DNA from: a bacterium
GTDB taxonomy: Bacteria > SZUA-79 > Acidulodesulfobacterales > Acidulodesulfobacteraceae
Length of the DNA stretch: 7,205 nt
Assembly (NCBI GenBank): GCA_021821565.1
Contig: JAKACI010000076.1
Location: 1 to 7,205, forward strand
Direction: 5' to 3'
A model generated the notes under the pieces. It searched no databases and was not told where the DNA came from. It worked only from the letters and a program-made list of their open reading frames with translations. Both the position numbers and the translations under genes were made by a program. The number at the start of each line of letters is the position of its first letter. The first letter of the stretch is position 1. This document shows, one piece after another, positions 1 through 5,481 of this stretch.

Positions 1-1082
1 TTCGGACCCGGTGAACTTTCAGGATGATATTGAACAGAGAATATGTTTAACGATTCATTTTTAATACCTTCTGTCGTGCCGTCGTTTAAGCTAATGTGCG
101 TTATTTCTGTATTTTTAAGATTTTTATTCGAACAGCCGCTCTTAATATCTACACAAAAACCGTGATTTTGTGAAGTAATCTCTATTTTAGAAGTTTTAAA
201 ATTTTTTACCGGATGATTGACGCCATGGTGCCCAAATTTAAGTTTATAAGTATTAAAACCTAATGAAAGAGCAAGTAATTGATGTCCGAGACAAATTCCA
301 AAAATAGGTTTTTCTCCTGTAAGCTCTTGAATTATTTTTATTTCATTAATAAGAGTCTTGGGGTCACCAGGACCGTTTGACAGAAGTATTCCGTCAGGAT
401 TTGTATCCAGTACATATTTTTTAGAACTGTTATGAGGAACCACGACTACGTTTGCGTTGATATCGTTAAGACATTTTATAGTGCTGTATTTAATGCCATA
501 ATCAATTATCGTAACATTAAACTCCGGTTTTTTTACATATTTTTTATATAATTGAGAAACCGAAACATTGGAAACTAAGTTTAGACCTTCCATCTTAGGC
601 ACATTTTTTATTTTTTCTTTTATATAATCGATGCCTTTTGATTTTAAGGCTATATATCCGTTAATTGAACCTTTTTCTCTAAGATAAATGGCTAACGCAC
701 GCGTATCTACGTCTGTTATGACCGGAACATTATTTTCGTTAAGAAAATCGGTTAAACTCTTTACAGCAGTGCAATGAGAATATTTAGAAACGATATCTTT
801 TGCGACATAGGCGGTGAGCCATGCCTTTTTAGATTCGGAATCTTCATTATTGATGCCGTAATTTCCTATCATAGGATAGGTCATAATGACTATCTGACCG
901 TTGTATGACGGATCGGTGATAAGTTCCTGATAACCGTTCATTGCAGTATTAAATACTAATTCCCCGCCGGATTCAATAGGTACGCCTTCATAAAAACCGT
1001 CAAAATATGTTCCGTCCTCCAGCATTATTAGGGCTTCTTTTTCTTTATCCGTATTGTCGGCAATATATTTGCTATTTATCAT
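1..1082 (-). CDS. carA: Carbamoyl-phosphate synthase small subunit, glutamine amidotransferase (3' end beyond window)
   Basis: CarA hydrolyses glutamine and passes ammonia to CarB, which makes carbamoyl phosphate for pyrimidine and arginine synthesis in the cytoplasm. I translated 360 codons by hand from the ATG at 1082-1080 to the left edge, with no stop. The N-terminal CarA domain shows LEDGTYFDG, FNTAMNGYQE and ITDPSYNGQIV. The class I amidotransferase domain follows, with LSNGPGDP near residues 234-241, GICLGHQ carrying the nucleophile Cys264, and VQYHPESS carrying His353 and Glu355, so the Cys-His-Glu triad is intact. CarA proteins are usually about 360-385 residues, so only a short tail is missing. 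There are about 15 extra residues before the conserved LEDG. An internal ATG at 1025-1023 is the alternative start, and neither has a clear ribosome binding site. It follows pyrC after 333 nt, as expected in a pyr cluster; carB would be next to the left. Confidence 0.96.
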   Translation of the reverse strand, partial: MINSKYIADNTDKEKEALIMLEDGTYFDGFYEGVPIESGGELVFNTAMNGYQELITDPSYNGQIVIMTYPMIGNYGINNEDSESKKAWLTAYVAKDIVSKYSHCTAVKSLTDFLNENNVPVITDVDTRALAIYLREKGSINGYIALKSKGIDYIKEKIKNVPKMEGLNLVSNVSVSQLYKKYVKKPEFNVTIIDYGIKYSTIKCLNDINANVVVVPHNSSKKYVLDTNPDGILLSNGPGDPKTLINEIKIIQELTGEKPIFGICLGHQLLALSLGFNTYKLKFGHHGVNHPVKNFKTSKIEITSQNHGFCVDIKSGCSNKNLKNTEITHISLNDGTTEGIKNESLNIFSVQYHPESSPGP

Positions 1083-1126
1083 TGTATGTATAGTGTATTT
1101 AAGTATTTATTCTATAATTATAAATT

Positions 1127-1153
1127 ATTATTTAATATTAAATATTAAATAAT
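1127..1153. repeat. Perfect 27-bp AT palindrome upstream of carA
   Basis: The 13-nt arms ATTATTTAATATT (1127-1139) and AATATTAAATAAT (1141-1153) are exact reverse complements around a single central A. The palindrome is entirely A/T and ends about 45 nt upstream of the carA start. It could be a regulator site or a cruciform-prone sequence. It could also be chance in very AT-rich DNA, although an exact 13-bp arm is longer than I would expect by chance. Confidence 0.6.
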
Positions 1154-1242
1154 CAATATTTCAAAAAACATTAAATTTAGCTATTGTACCTTAATACTGC
1201 GATAGAAGCTATCAACGGTATTTCAATGCCAAGTGATACTAT

Positions 1243-1320
1243 ATTCCTGATTTCGCGGGAATGACACTCGGCAGGTGAAACGATAAATCCTCTCAAAGTC
1301 ATTCCTGCGAAAGCAGGAAT
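1243..1320. repeat. Inverted pair of REP-like hairpin sequences
   Basis: Two 23-nt sequences face each other, at 1243-1265 and 1298-1320, separated by 32 nt. The reverse complement of the first matches the second at 21 of 23 positions by hand count. The second copy is a perfect hairpin, ATTCCTGC-GAAA-GCAGGAAT (1301-1320), with an 8-bp stem. The first is a degenerate version containing GCGGGAATGAC. The GTCATTCC(C/T)GCGAAAGC(G/A)GGAAT type is a widespread extragenic palindrome in many proteobacterial genomes, from general knowledge. It is more GC-rich than its surroundings, which fits a dispersed element. No T-run follows either hairpin on either strand, so it is not a standard terminator, although it could stabilise the 3' end of pyrC mRNA. 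Confidence 0.7.
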
Positions 1321-1343
1321 CTATAAAATCAATTTCCATTGCA

Positions 1344-1469
1344 GGATCGGGATAGTAAATTAAAAATTTTTCTTTTTATTATAACATATAATGCTGCTCC
1401 TTTAAAGGATTAAAATTATAAATTAAAAATTTTTCCTTTTATTATAACATATAATGCTGCTCCTTTAAA
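1344..1469. repeat. 63-bp head-to-tail duplication of the pyrC 3' end
   Basis: Two abutting 63-bp units occupy 1344-1406 and 1407-1469. Over 1356-1406 versus 1419-1469 they match at 50 of 51 positions. The remaining 12 nt match at about half, with most differences being transitions. The inner unit encodes the last 17 residues of PyrC (FKGAALYVIIKGKIFNL) and its TAA stop. The outer unit lies just past the stop in the same frame and would read FKGAALYVIIKRKIFNL before diverging, with one Gly-to-Arg change. It is therefore an untranslated relic of the gene's own tail, made by local tandem duplication. Confidence 0.88.
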
Positions 1470-2705
1470 TGTTTTATTAATAAAAGGGGAATTTTTACTT
1501 AATGATTTTATATTTTCTTTTTTATAAGTCCATTTTTTTCCTGGGTCTATTATTGTAATATCGCCTATATTTCCGTTTTTAATGCCGCCTCTATTCTGTA
1601 ATTTTAAAATTCTTGCAGGATTAAAAGACATTAATTTTGCAATATTAAGCATAGATAAATATTTCTCATGATACAACCTTAGAGTTAAAGCAAGAGATGT
1701 CTCTAATCCTATTATGCCAAACGGCGCTTCATCTAATGTTGTATTTTTCTCGTCTTCGGAATGCGGAGCATGGTCGGAAGCTATGACATCGAACAAACCT
1801 TCCTTCAGAGCATTTTTAATTGCATTGACATCTTCCTGTGTTCTTAGCGGGGGATTAATTTTTGCATGTGTATTGTATGACAATAAAGATTCTTCGGTAA
1901 TAGAAAAATAATGCGGACAGGTTTCAAAAGTTATATTTATTCCTTTATTTTTTGCCATTTTAATTAATTCAACAGAGCCTTTTGTAGAAACATGGGCTAT
2001 ATGAAGCGGAGCTCCATAATACTCAGCTAATTTTATATCTCTGAAAATAGCTATTTCTTCGGCAGCCGAAGGAATTCCGTTAACGCCTAATTTATGAGAA
2101 ATAATGCCTTCATTTATTACTCCTTTTCCTCTCAGTTTTATATCTTCGCTATGCGATATGACCGGCATATCAAACGTCTTTGCATATAAAAGAGCTCTGG
2201 CCATTAAAGAACTGTCTTCTACAGGTCTGCCGTCATCGCTTATTCCTACTGCCCCTGAATGTTTTAAATCTCCTATATTTGCAAGATTTAAACCTTTATT
2301 ATTGCGGGATATTGCTCCTATTGTAAAAAGATTGCATAAATCAAAAGATTTAGCCTTGTTTATAATAAATGAATTTACTTCTTTGCAGTCATTGACGGGA
2401 TTAGAATTCGGCATGCAGCAGATAGAAGTAAAACCGCCGGCTATAGCAGCTTCCATACCTGTTTTAATCGTCTCTTTATATTCAAAGCCGGGCTCTCTTA
2501 AATGAACATGCATATCTACTAACCCGGGCAATACGTATAAATTATTTGCATCAATAACATTAACATTTATACCGCTTTTATTTTTGCCGATATTTTTATA
2601 TGTTATTTCTTTTATTAGACCATTTTCAATATAAATATCTCTTTTAACCTGCGTATCGGTTGCAGGGTCTACGACAATACCGTTTTTAATCAATAATTTT
2701 TCCAT
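1416..2705 (-). CDS. pyrC: Dihydroorotase, class I, zinc-dependent amidohydrolase
   Basis: PyrC cyclises N-carbamoyl-L-aspartate to dihydroorotate, the third step of UMP synthesis, in the cytoplasm. The 429-residue length is normal for class I. The start MEKLLIKNG is typical of the family, followed by a small beta domain and then the metal-binding barrel. Visible ligands are His66 and His68 (DMHVHLREPG), Asp158 (GISDDGRPV), His185 (ISHSED), His238 (IAHVS) and Asp311 (SDHAPH). The substrate loop CMPNSNPV at 97-104 is also present. All expected metal ligands are there, so this looks like an active enzyme rather than a catalytically dead pyrC-prime partner of ATCase. It starts 60 nt after the pyrB stop, compatible with co-transcription. 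No Shine-Dalgarno sequence precedes the ATG although the family alignment makes this start convincing. The 3' end is tandemly duplicated just after the stop. Confidence 0.97.
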   Translation of the reverse strand: MEKLLIKNGIVVDPATDTQVKRDIYIENGLIKEITYKNIGKNKSGINVNVIDANNLYVLPGLVDMHVHLREPGFEYKETIKTGMEAAIAGGFTSICCMPNSNPVNDCKEVNSFIINKAKSFDLCNLFTIGAISRNNKGLNLANIGDLKHSGAVGISDDGRPVEDSSLMARALLYAKTFDMPVISHSEDIKLRGKGVINEGIISHKLGVNGIPSAAEEIAIFRDIKLAEYYGAPLHIAHVSTKGSVELIKMAKNKGINITFETCPHYFSITEESLLSYNTHAKINPPLRTQEDVNAIKNALKEGLFDVIASDHAPHSEDEKNTTLDEAPFGIIGLETSLALTLRLYHEKYLSMLNIAKLMSFNPARILKLQNRGGIKNGNIGDITIIDPGKKWTYKKENIKSLSKNSPFINKTFKGAALYVIIKGKIFNL

Positions 2706-2765
2706 AAATTTTATATTTTGCTAATATTTAACTGATGGTTTGTTTTATAATTTATTATTTTAAAA

Positions 2766-3692
2766 TCATGAATGCCTACCGCCCAATAATATATATAAAC
2801 ATGCCATTCTTATAGCAATACCGTTTTCCACCTGATCTAATATAACTGTTTTGCCGCTATTTATAATTGAACCTGAAATTTCGACATCTCTGTTTACAGG
2901 ACCAGGATGTAAAATTAAAACATCTTTTGATGCCAATTTTAAAATTTCGCAGGTTAATTTAAAATAATTTCTATATTCTTCTATTGAAGGAATAAAATAA
3001 AAAGAAGTCCTTTCCTTCTGCACTCTCAGCATTATTATAACATCTGCTTTTTTAACTGCCGTTTCCATGCTGCCGGCTATTTTTATATTATCAGAATTAA
3101 TAAATCTCGGCATTAAAGTTTGAGGTCCGTAGAGATAAATTTCCGCACCTAATTTTGATAAACCTGCTATATCCGATCTGGCTACTCTTGAATGAAATAT
3201 ATCTCCGATAATTGCAATTTTTAAAGATTTAATTTCTTTTTTATGTTCAAAAATAGTCATAATATCTAAAAGGCACTGCGTCGGATGTTCGTTTATTCCG
3301 TCGCCTGCATTAATAACCGAAGCATTTGTAATATTAGAAATAAAAAACGGCGCTCCTGATTCATAATGTCTTATAATGAAAGCGTCCGGTTTCATAGCCT
3401 GCAAATTTAAGATAGTATCGCTTAGACTTTCTCCTTTGGCAACAGAGCTTTGGCTTATAGAAAGATTTATAGTATCGGCGCTAAGTCTTTTTTGGGCAAT
3501 TTCAAATGAAGTTTTTGTTCTCGTTGAAGGTTCGAAAAAAAGGTTAAGGATAGTTTTGCCTCTCATTGTCGGAACTTTTTTAATATCCTGCAATGAAATT
3601 TTCTTGAATTCTTTTGCCGTTTCAACAAAATAAAGAATATCCGATTTGCTCAGGTCATTAATAGAAATAAGGTCTTTTTTATCGTAGCTCAT
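2766..3692 (-). CDS. pyrB: Aspartate carbamoyltransferase catalytic subunit
   Basis: PyrB joins carbamoyl phosphate and aspartate to make N-carbamoyl-L-aspartate, the committed pyrimidine step. The 308-residue length is normal for the catalytic chain. The carbamoyl-phosphate site FFEPSTRTKTSFE lies at 52-64 with Ser56-Thr-Arg-Thr59. Lys86 sits in the SSVAKGES loop, His136-Pro-Thr-Gln139 follows in GDGINEHPTQ, and HPGPVNRD at 262-269 is the aspartate-domain signature. No pyrI regulatory subunit is encoded next to it, so feedback control by nucleotide binding to a PyrI partner is not evident here. Adjacent class I PyrC could be a structural partner, as known for the Aquifex ATCase-dihydroorotase complex, but this is inference. 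No Shine-Dalgarno sequence is visible, and an earlier ATG 24 nt upstream (3716-3714) runs into a stop after three codons. It is separated from pyrR by 264 nt containing a tandem array and a candidate promoter. Confidence 0.97.
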   Translation of the reverse strand: MSYDKKDLISINDLSKSDILYFVETAKEFKKISLQDIKKVPTMRGKTILNLFFEPSTRTKTSFEIAQKRLSADTINLSISQSSVAKGESLSDTILNLQAMKPDAFIIRHYESGAPFFISNITNASVINAGDGINEHPTQCLLDIMTIFEHKKEIKSLKIAIIGDIFHSRVARSDIAGLSKLGAEIYLYGPQTLMPRFINSDNIKIAGSMETAVKKADVIIMLRVQKERTSFYFIPSIEEYRNYFKLTCEILKLASKDVLILHPGPVNRDVEISGSIINSGKTVILDQVENGIAIRMACLYILLGGRHS

Positions 3693-3765
3693 TGCTTTTA
3701 GCTTTAACTTTGCATTATTAAAAAAATGGATAATATATAACGGATAAGCTAAAAATAAGGTAATA

Positions 3766-3795
3766 ATTATACTTGCAAATCTTTGAAATCAGCAA
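3766..3795 (-). promoter_or_regulatory. Candidate promoter of pyrB
   Basis: On the minus strand a perfect TATAAT lies at 3771-3766. It is preceded, with an 18-nt spacer, by TTGCTG at 3795-3790 (three of six matches to TTGACA). The -35 hexamer belongs to the 16-bp repeat units nearest pyrB, so the array abuts and partly forms this promoter. The ATG of pyrB is about 74 nt downstream of the -10. Support is a consensus match only; the -35 is weak and AT-rich DNA gives false -10 boxes. Confidence 0.35.
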
Positions 3796-3889
3796 TCTTT
3801 GAAATCAGCAATCTTTGAAATCAGCAATCTTTGAAATCAGCAATCTTTGAAATCAGCAATCTTTGAAATCAGCAATCTTTGAAATCAGC
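3778..3889. repeat. Seven perfect copies of a 16-bp tandem repeat in the pyrR-pyrB spacer
   Basis: The unit is AATCTTTGAAATCAGC on the plus strand, and seven head-to-tail copies start at 3778 and every 16 nt to 3874 with no mismatches. GCAAAT flanks the array on both sides. The unit is not a multiple of three and carries TGA on both strands, so every frame is stopped within 48 nt and the array is not coding. It lies 86 nt upstream of the pyrB ATG and overlaps the candidate promoter. The exact identity suggests recent expansion or an unstable copy number by replication slippage. Roles as an operator array, RNA leader element or neutral satellite are all possible. Confidence 0.97.
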
Positions 3890-3956
3890 AAATTTTTCTG
3901 CCGATTTTGTAAATGCCGGCAAACTGACGCTTAATTTTTAAATTAATATTATATTT

Positions 3957-4490
3957 TTATATTTTTTCAATAAATTTATTTTTGATAGCTAATTCAACCT
4001 TTACATCATATTTATTTGGTATTTTAATTTTTTTTCCCGTAAAATCAGGACAAATAGGAAACTCTCTGCCGCCCCTGTCAATTAAAACCGCTAATTTTAT
4101 GCTCTTAGGTCTTCCGAAACAAATCAAATCGTCAATAGCGGCTCTTACGGTTCTTCCGCTATATATTACATCGTCAACAAGGAGTATGTCCTTATCGTTG
4201 ATGTTAAAAGGCATCTCTGTTGATTTTACAGTTTTTTTTACCGCAAAAGAATCGTCCCTGTATAATGTTATATCAACATATCCTGAAAGGCAATCAAAAC
4301 CGGTACCGTCTTTTATCTTTGTATGAATTAAGTTAGACAAAACAACGCCGCCCTCTTTAATGCCGACAATAATTAAATTGCTAAAATTTAATTTAAATTT
4401 GATAATCTTAGCGGCAAGATCATCAATAATTTTATTTACCTCATCGTTTTTAAAAATTATTCCATTCAATTTTTTGTCAATCAAAATCAA
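3957..4490 (-). CDS. pyrR: PyrR bifunctional pyrimidine regulator / uracil phosphoribosyltransferase
   Basis: PyrR proteins bind UMP or UTP and, in Bacillus-type systems, bind pyr mRNA to cause attenuation. Many also have uracil phosphoribosyltransferase activity. This 177-residue protein has the family layout: IIVGIKEGGVVLSNLI at 40-55, the flexible-loop region YVDITLYRDD at 71-80, the PRPP loop LLVDDVIYSGRTVRAA at 103-118, and the signature GRPKSIKLAVLIDRGGREFPICPDFTG at 126-152. The start is a TTG (4490-4488) 15 nt after the lepB stop. Just upstream the frame is closed by a TAA, the next in-frame candidate is another TTG at 4484-4482, and no ATG lies near the expected N-terminus. No Shine-Dalgarno sequence is visible. 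Tight spacing suggests co-transcription with lepB. I could not find a Bacillus-type PyrR-binding RNA leader in the pyrR-pyrB gap, so the mode of control here is open. Confidence 0.93.
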   Translation of the reverse strand: MILIDKKLNGIIFKNDEVNKIIDDLAAKIIKFKLNFSNLIIVGIKEGGVVLSNLIHTKIKDGTGFDCLSGYVDITLYRDDSFAVKKTVKSTEMPFNINDKDILLVDDVIYSGRTVRAAIDDLICFGRPKSIKLAVLIDRGGREFPICPDFTGKKIKIPNKYDVKVELAIKNKFIEKI

Positions 4491-4505
4491 TAATAAATTT
4501 TATTT

Positions 4506-5147
4506 TTAACCGTTAAACGGACAATCTGGTATGGTTTTAAAAAACCTATGCCAGTATATATCAAAATGATCCTTAGGATTCCATGAAAAATATATAATAA
4601 ATGCTTCGCCTATTACATCTTTATAAGGAACAAATCCCCAGTATCTAGAATCAAAACTATTATCTCTATTGTCTCCCATGACAAATAAATCATTTTTAGG
4701 AACTATTATCGGACCGTAATTGTCTCTTGGAGAATTATATGCCGGCAGTATTTTTTTAGAAGTCCATCTTGCATATTTGCAATTAAATAAATGATTATTA
4801 ATATAAACATTGTTGTCTATAATTTGGATTTTATCTCCGGGAGTCCCTACCACTCTTTTAATAAAATCAATCCCGGGATGAAGATTATATTTATTTGCGT
4901 ATGGAAATTTGAAAACTATAACCTGACCCGTTTTTGGATGCGATACAGGAATTATTTCTTTAGTAAAAGGTATATGTATCCCCCATATAAATTTATTGAC
5001 GAGTATATGATCGCCGGGTATAAGAGTAGGTTCCATCGACCCTGATGGAATTTTAAATGCCTGAACGACGAAGGCTCTGACAAATAATGCGATTAATATA
5101 GCTATAACTATAGCTTTAAAATAATCTCCCAGTTTTCTATTGCTCAT
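4506..5147 (-). CDS. lepB: Signal peptidase I
   Basis: LepB cleaves signal peptides from exported preproteins at the outer face of the cytoplasmic membrane. The 213-residue protein has one N-terminal membrane segment at about residues 12-31. The box IPSGSMEPTL at 33-42 carries the catalytic Ser37, and FIKRVVGTPGD at 95-105 carries the general base Lys97. GDNRDNSFDSRYWG at 158-171 is the third conserved box. The single membrane segment and modest length fit the compact signal peptidases of many non-enteric bacteria; the E. coli enzyme is longer with two segments. The ATG at 5147 is preceded by AGG with an 11-nt gap, a poor Shine-Dalgarno match but the best among the genes here. It lies between lepA (334 nt upstream) and pyrR (15 nt downstream), so the pyr run may be partly expressed from the lepB promoter. 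Confidence 0.97.
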   Translation of the reverse strand: MSNRKLGDYFKAIVIAILIALFVRAFVVQAFKIPSGSMEPTLIPGDHILVNKFIWGIHIPFTKEIIPVSHPKTGQVIVFKFPYANKYNLHPGIDFIKRVVGTPGDKIQIIDNNVYINNHLFNCKYARWTSKKILPAYNSPRDNYGPIIVPKNDLFVMGDNRDNSFDSRYWGFVPYKDVIGEAFIIYFSWNPKDHFDIYWHRFFKTIPDCPFNG

Positions 5148-5183
5148 ATTTAAGTTTACCTATGCAGTATTAATATTAATTTT

Positions 5184-5211
5184 ATTCTATTTTGATATAT
5201 TAAAATTACAA
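5184..5211 (-). promoter_or_regulatory. Candidate promoter of lepB
   Basis: On the minus strand TTGTAA (5211-5206, four of six to TTGACA) is followed after 16 nt by TAGAAT (5189-5184, five of six to TATAAT), about 36 nt before the lepB ATG. The -35 falls inside the proximal copy of the 29-bp direct repeat. The distal copy offers the same TTGTAA at 5294-5289, with AATAAT 17 nt downstream. In DNA this AT-rich, consensus matching alone is weak evidence. Confidence 0.35.
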
Positions 5212-5315
5212 ACTTGTTTATTATATATAAAATATATAAAAAAATTTGCGCAATTTTAATAATAAATTATTTTCAAAATTATTATTAATTACAAACTTGT
5301 TTATTATATATAAAA
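5204..5315. repeat. 29-bp direct repeat in the lepA-lepB spacer
   Basis: The same 29 nt occur at 5204-5232 and 5287-5315, an offset of 83 bp, with no mismatch by hand count. Each begins AATTACAAACTTGTTTATTA and ends in an alternating TA run. Each copy contains the dyad ACAA-AC-TTGT and a minus-strand TTGTAA. It may come from local duplication of a promoter or operator segment. Confidence 0.85.
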
Positions 5316-5481
5316 AAAATTATGCTGTCTATAAATTTAAACAAATAATTGATATATAAAAATATAATAAAGTAAAAAAATAAAGTAATCCGGTAATTTT
5401 TTTATTTACCTATTATATTTTCTTAGAATTTTTTTATTTTATTTTATACTTTATCTATATTAATTATAATTATATTATTAT

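Larger units (their letters stand above)
1083..1415. other. Intergenic region pyrC-carA (333 nt), repeat-rich, no gene seen
   Basis: I see no plausible coding sequence on either strand. The stretch holds, from carA outward, an AT palindrome, a small dyad GATAG-AAG-CTATC at 1201-1213, a pair of inverted REP-like sequences, and the outer copy of the duplicated pyrC tail. A possible -10 box for carA on the minus strand lies at 1117-1122 (TATAAT), about 35 nt before the ATG, but no good -35 box accompanies it. In DNA this AT-rich such a match carries little weight. Whether carA is transcribed from here or by read-through from pyrC cannot be decided from sequence. No hairpin followed by a T-run, and so no standard intrinsic terminator, was found. 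Confidence 0.6.
5148..5481. other. Intergenic region lepA-lepB (334 nt), extremely AT-rich, no gene seen
   Basis: This stretch is almost entirely A/T and I see no plausible coding sequence in it. It contains a 29-bp direct repeat and a candidate lepB promoter, described separately. Between the two direct-repeat copies lies an inverted repeat, TTAATAATAA (5256-5265) and TTATTATTAA (5279-5288), with a 13-nt loop. Its all-A/T stem makes it a poor terminator. No GC-rich hairpin with a T-run follows lepA, so I cannot point to its terminator. Confidence 0.6.

Noticed and set aside
1301..1320. Intrinsic terminator after pyrC
   Set aside because: The hairpin is good, but no T-run follows on either strand and the sequence is a dispersed REP type with an inverted partner.
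1714..1911. Plus-strand open frame inside pyrC (likewise 2104-2505)
   Set aside because: Antisense shadow of a well-conserved dihydroorotase; the translation resembles no family I know and has no start signals.
3376..3633. Plus-strand open frame inside pyrB
   Set aside because: Antisense shadow of the aspartate carbamoyltransferase coding sequence.
3778..3889. CRISPR array
   Set aside because: The 16-bp units are directly abutting with no spacers, and no cas genes are present.
3897..3921. Terminator after pyrR from TGCCG/CGGCA arms
   Set aside because: Only a 5-bp stem with a 13-nt loop, and no T-run follows on the minus strand.
3982..4326. Plus-strand open frame inside pyrR
   Set aside because: Antisense shadow; pyrR has full family motifs in the minus frame.
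4791..5045. Plus-strand open frame inside lepB
   Set aside because: Antisense shadow of signal peptidase I with its catalytic boxes intact.
5256..5288. Terminator hairpin after lepA
   Set aside because: The 10-bp stem is all A/T with a 13-nt loop; too weak to be convincing in this AT-rich stretch.
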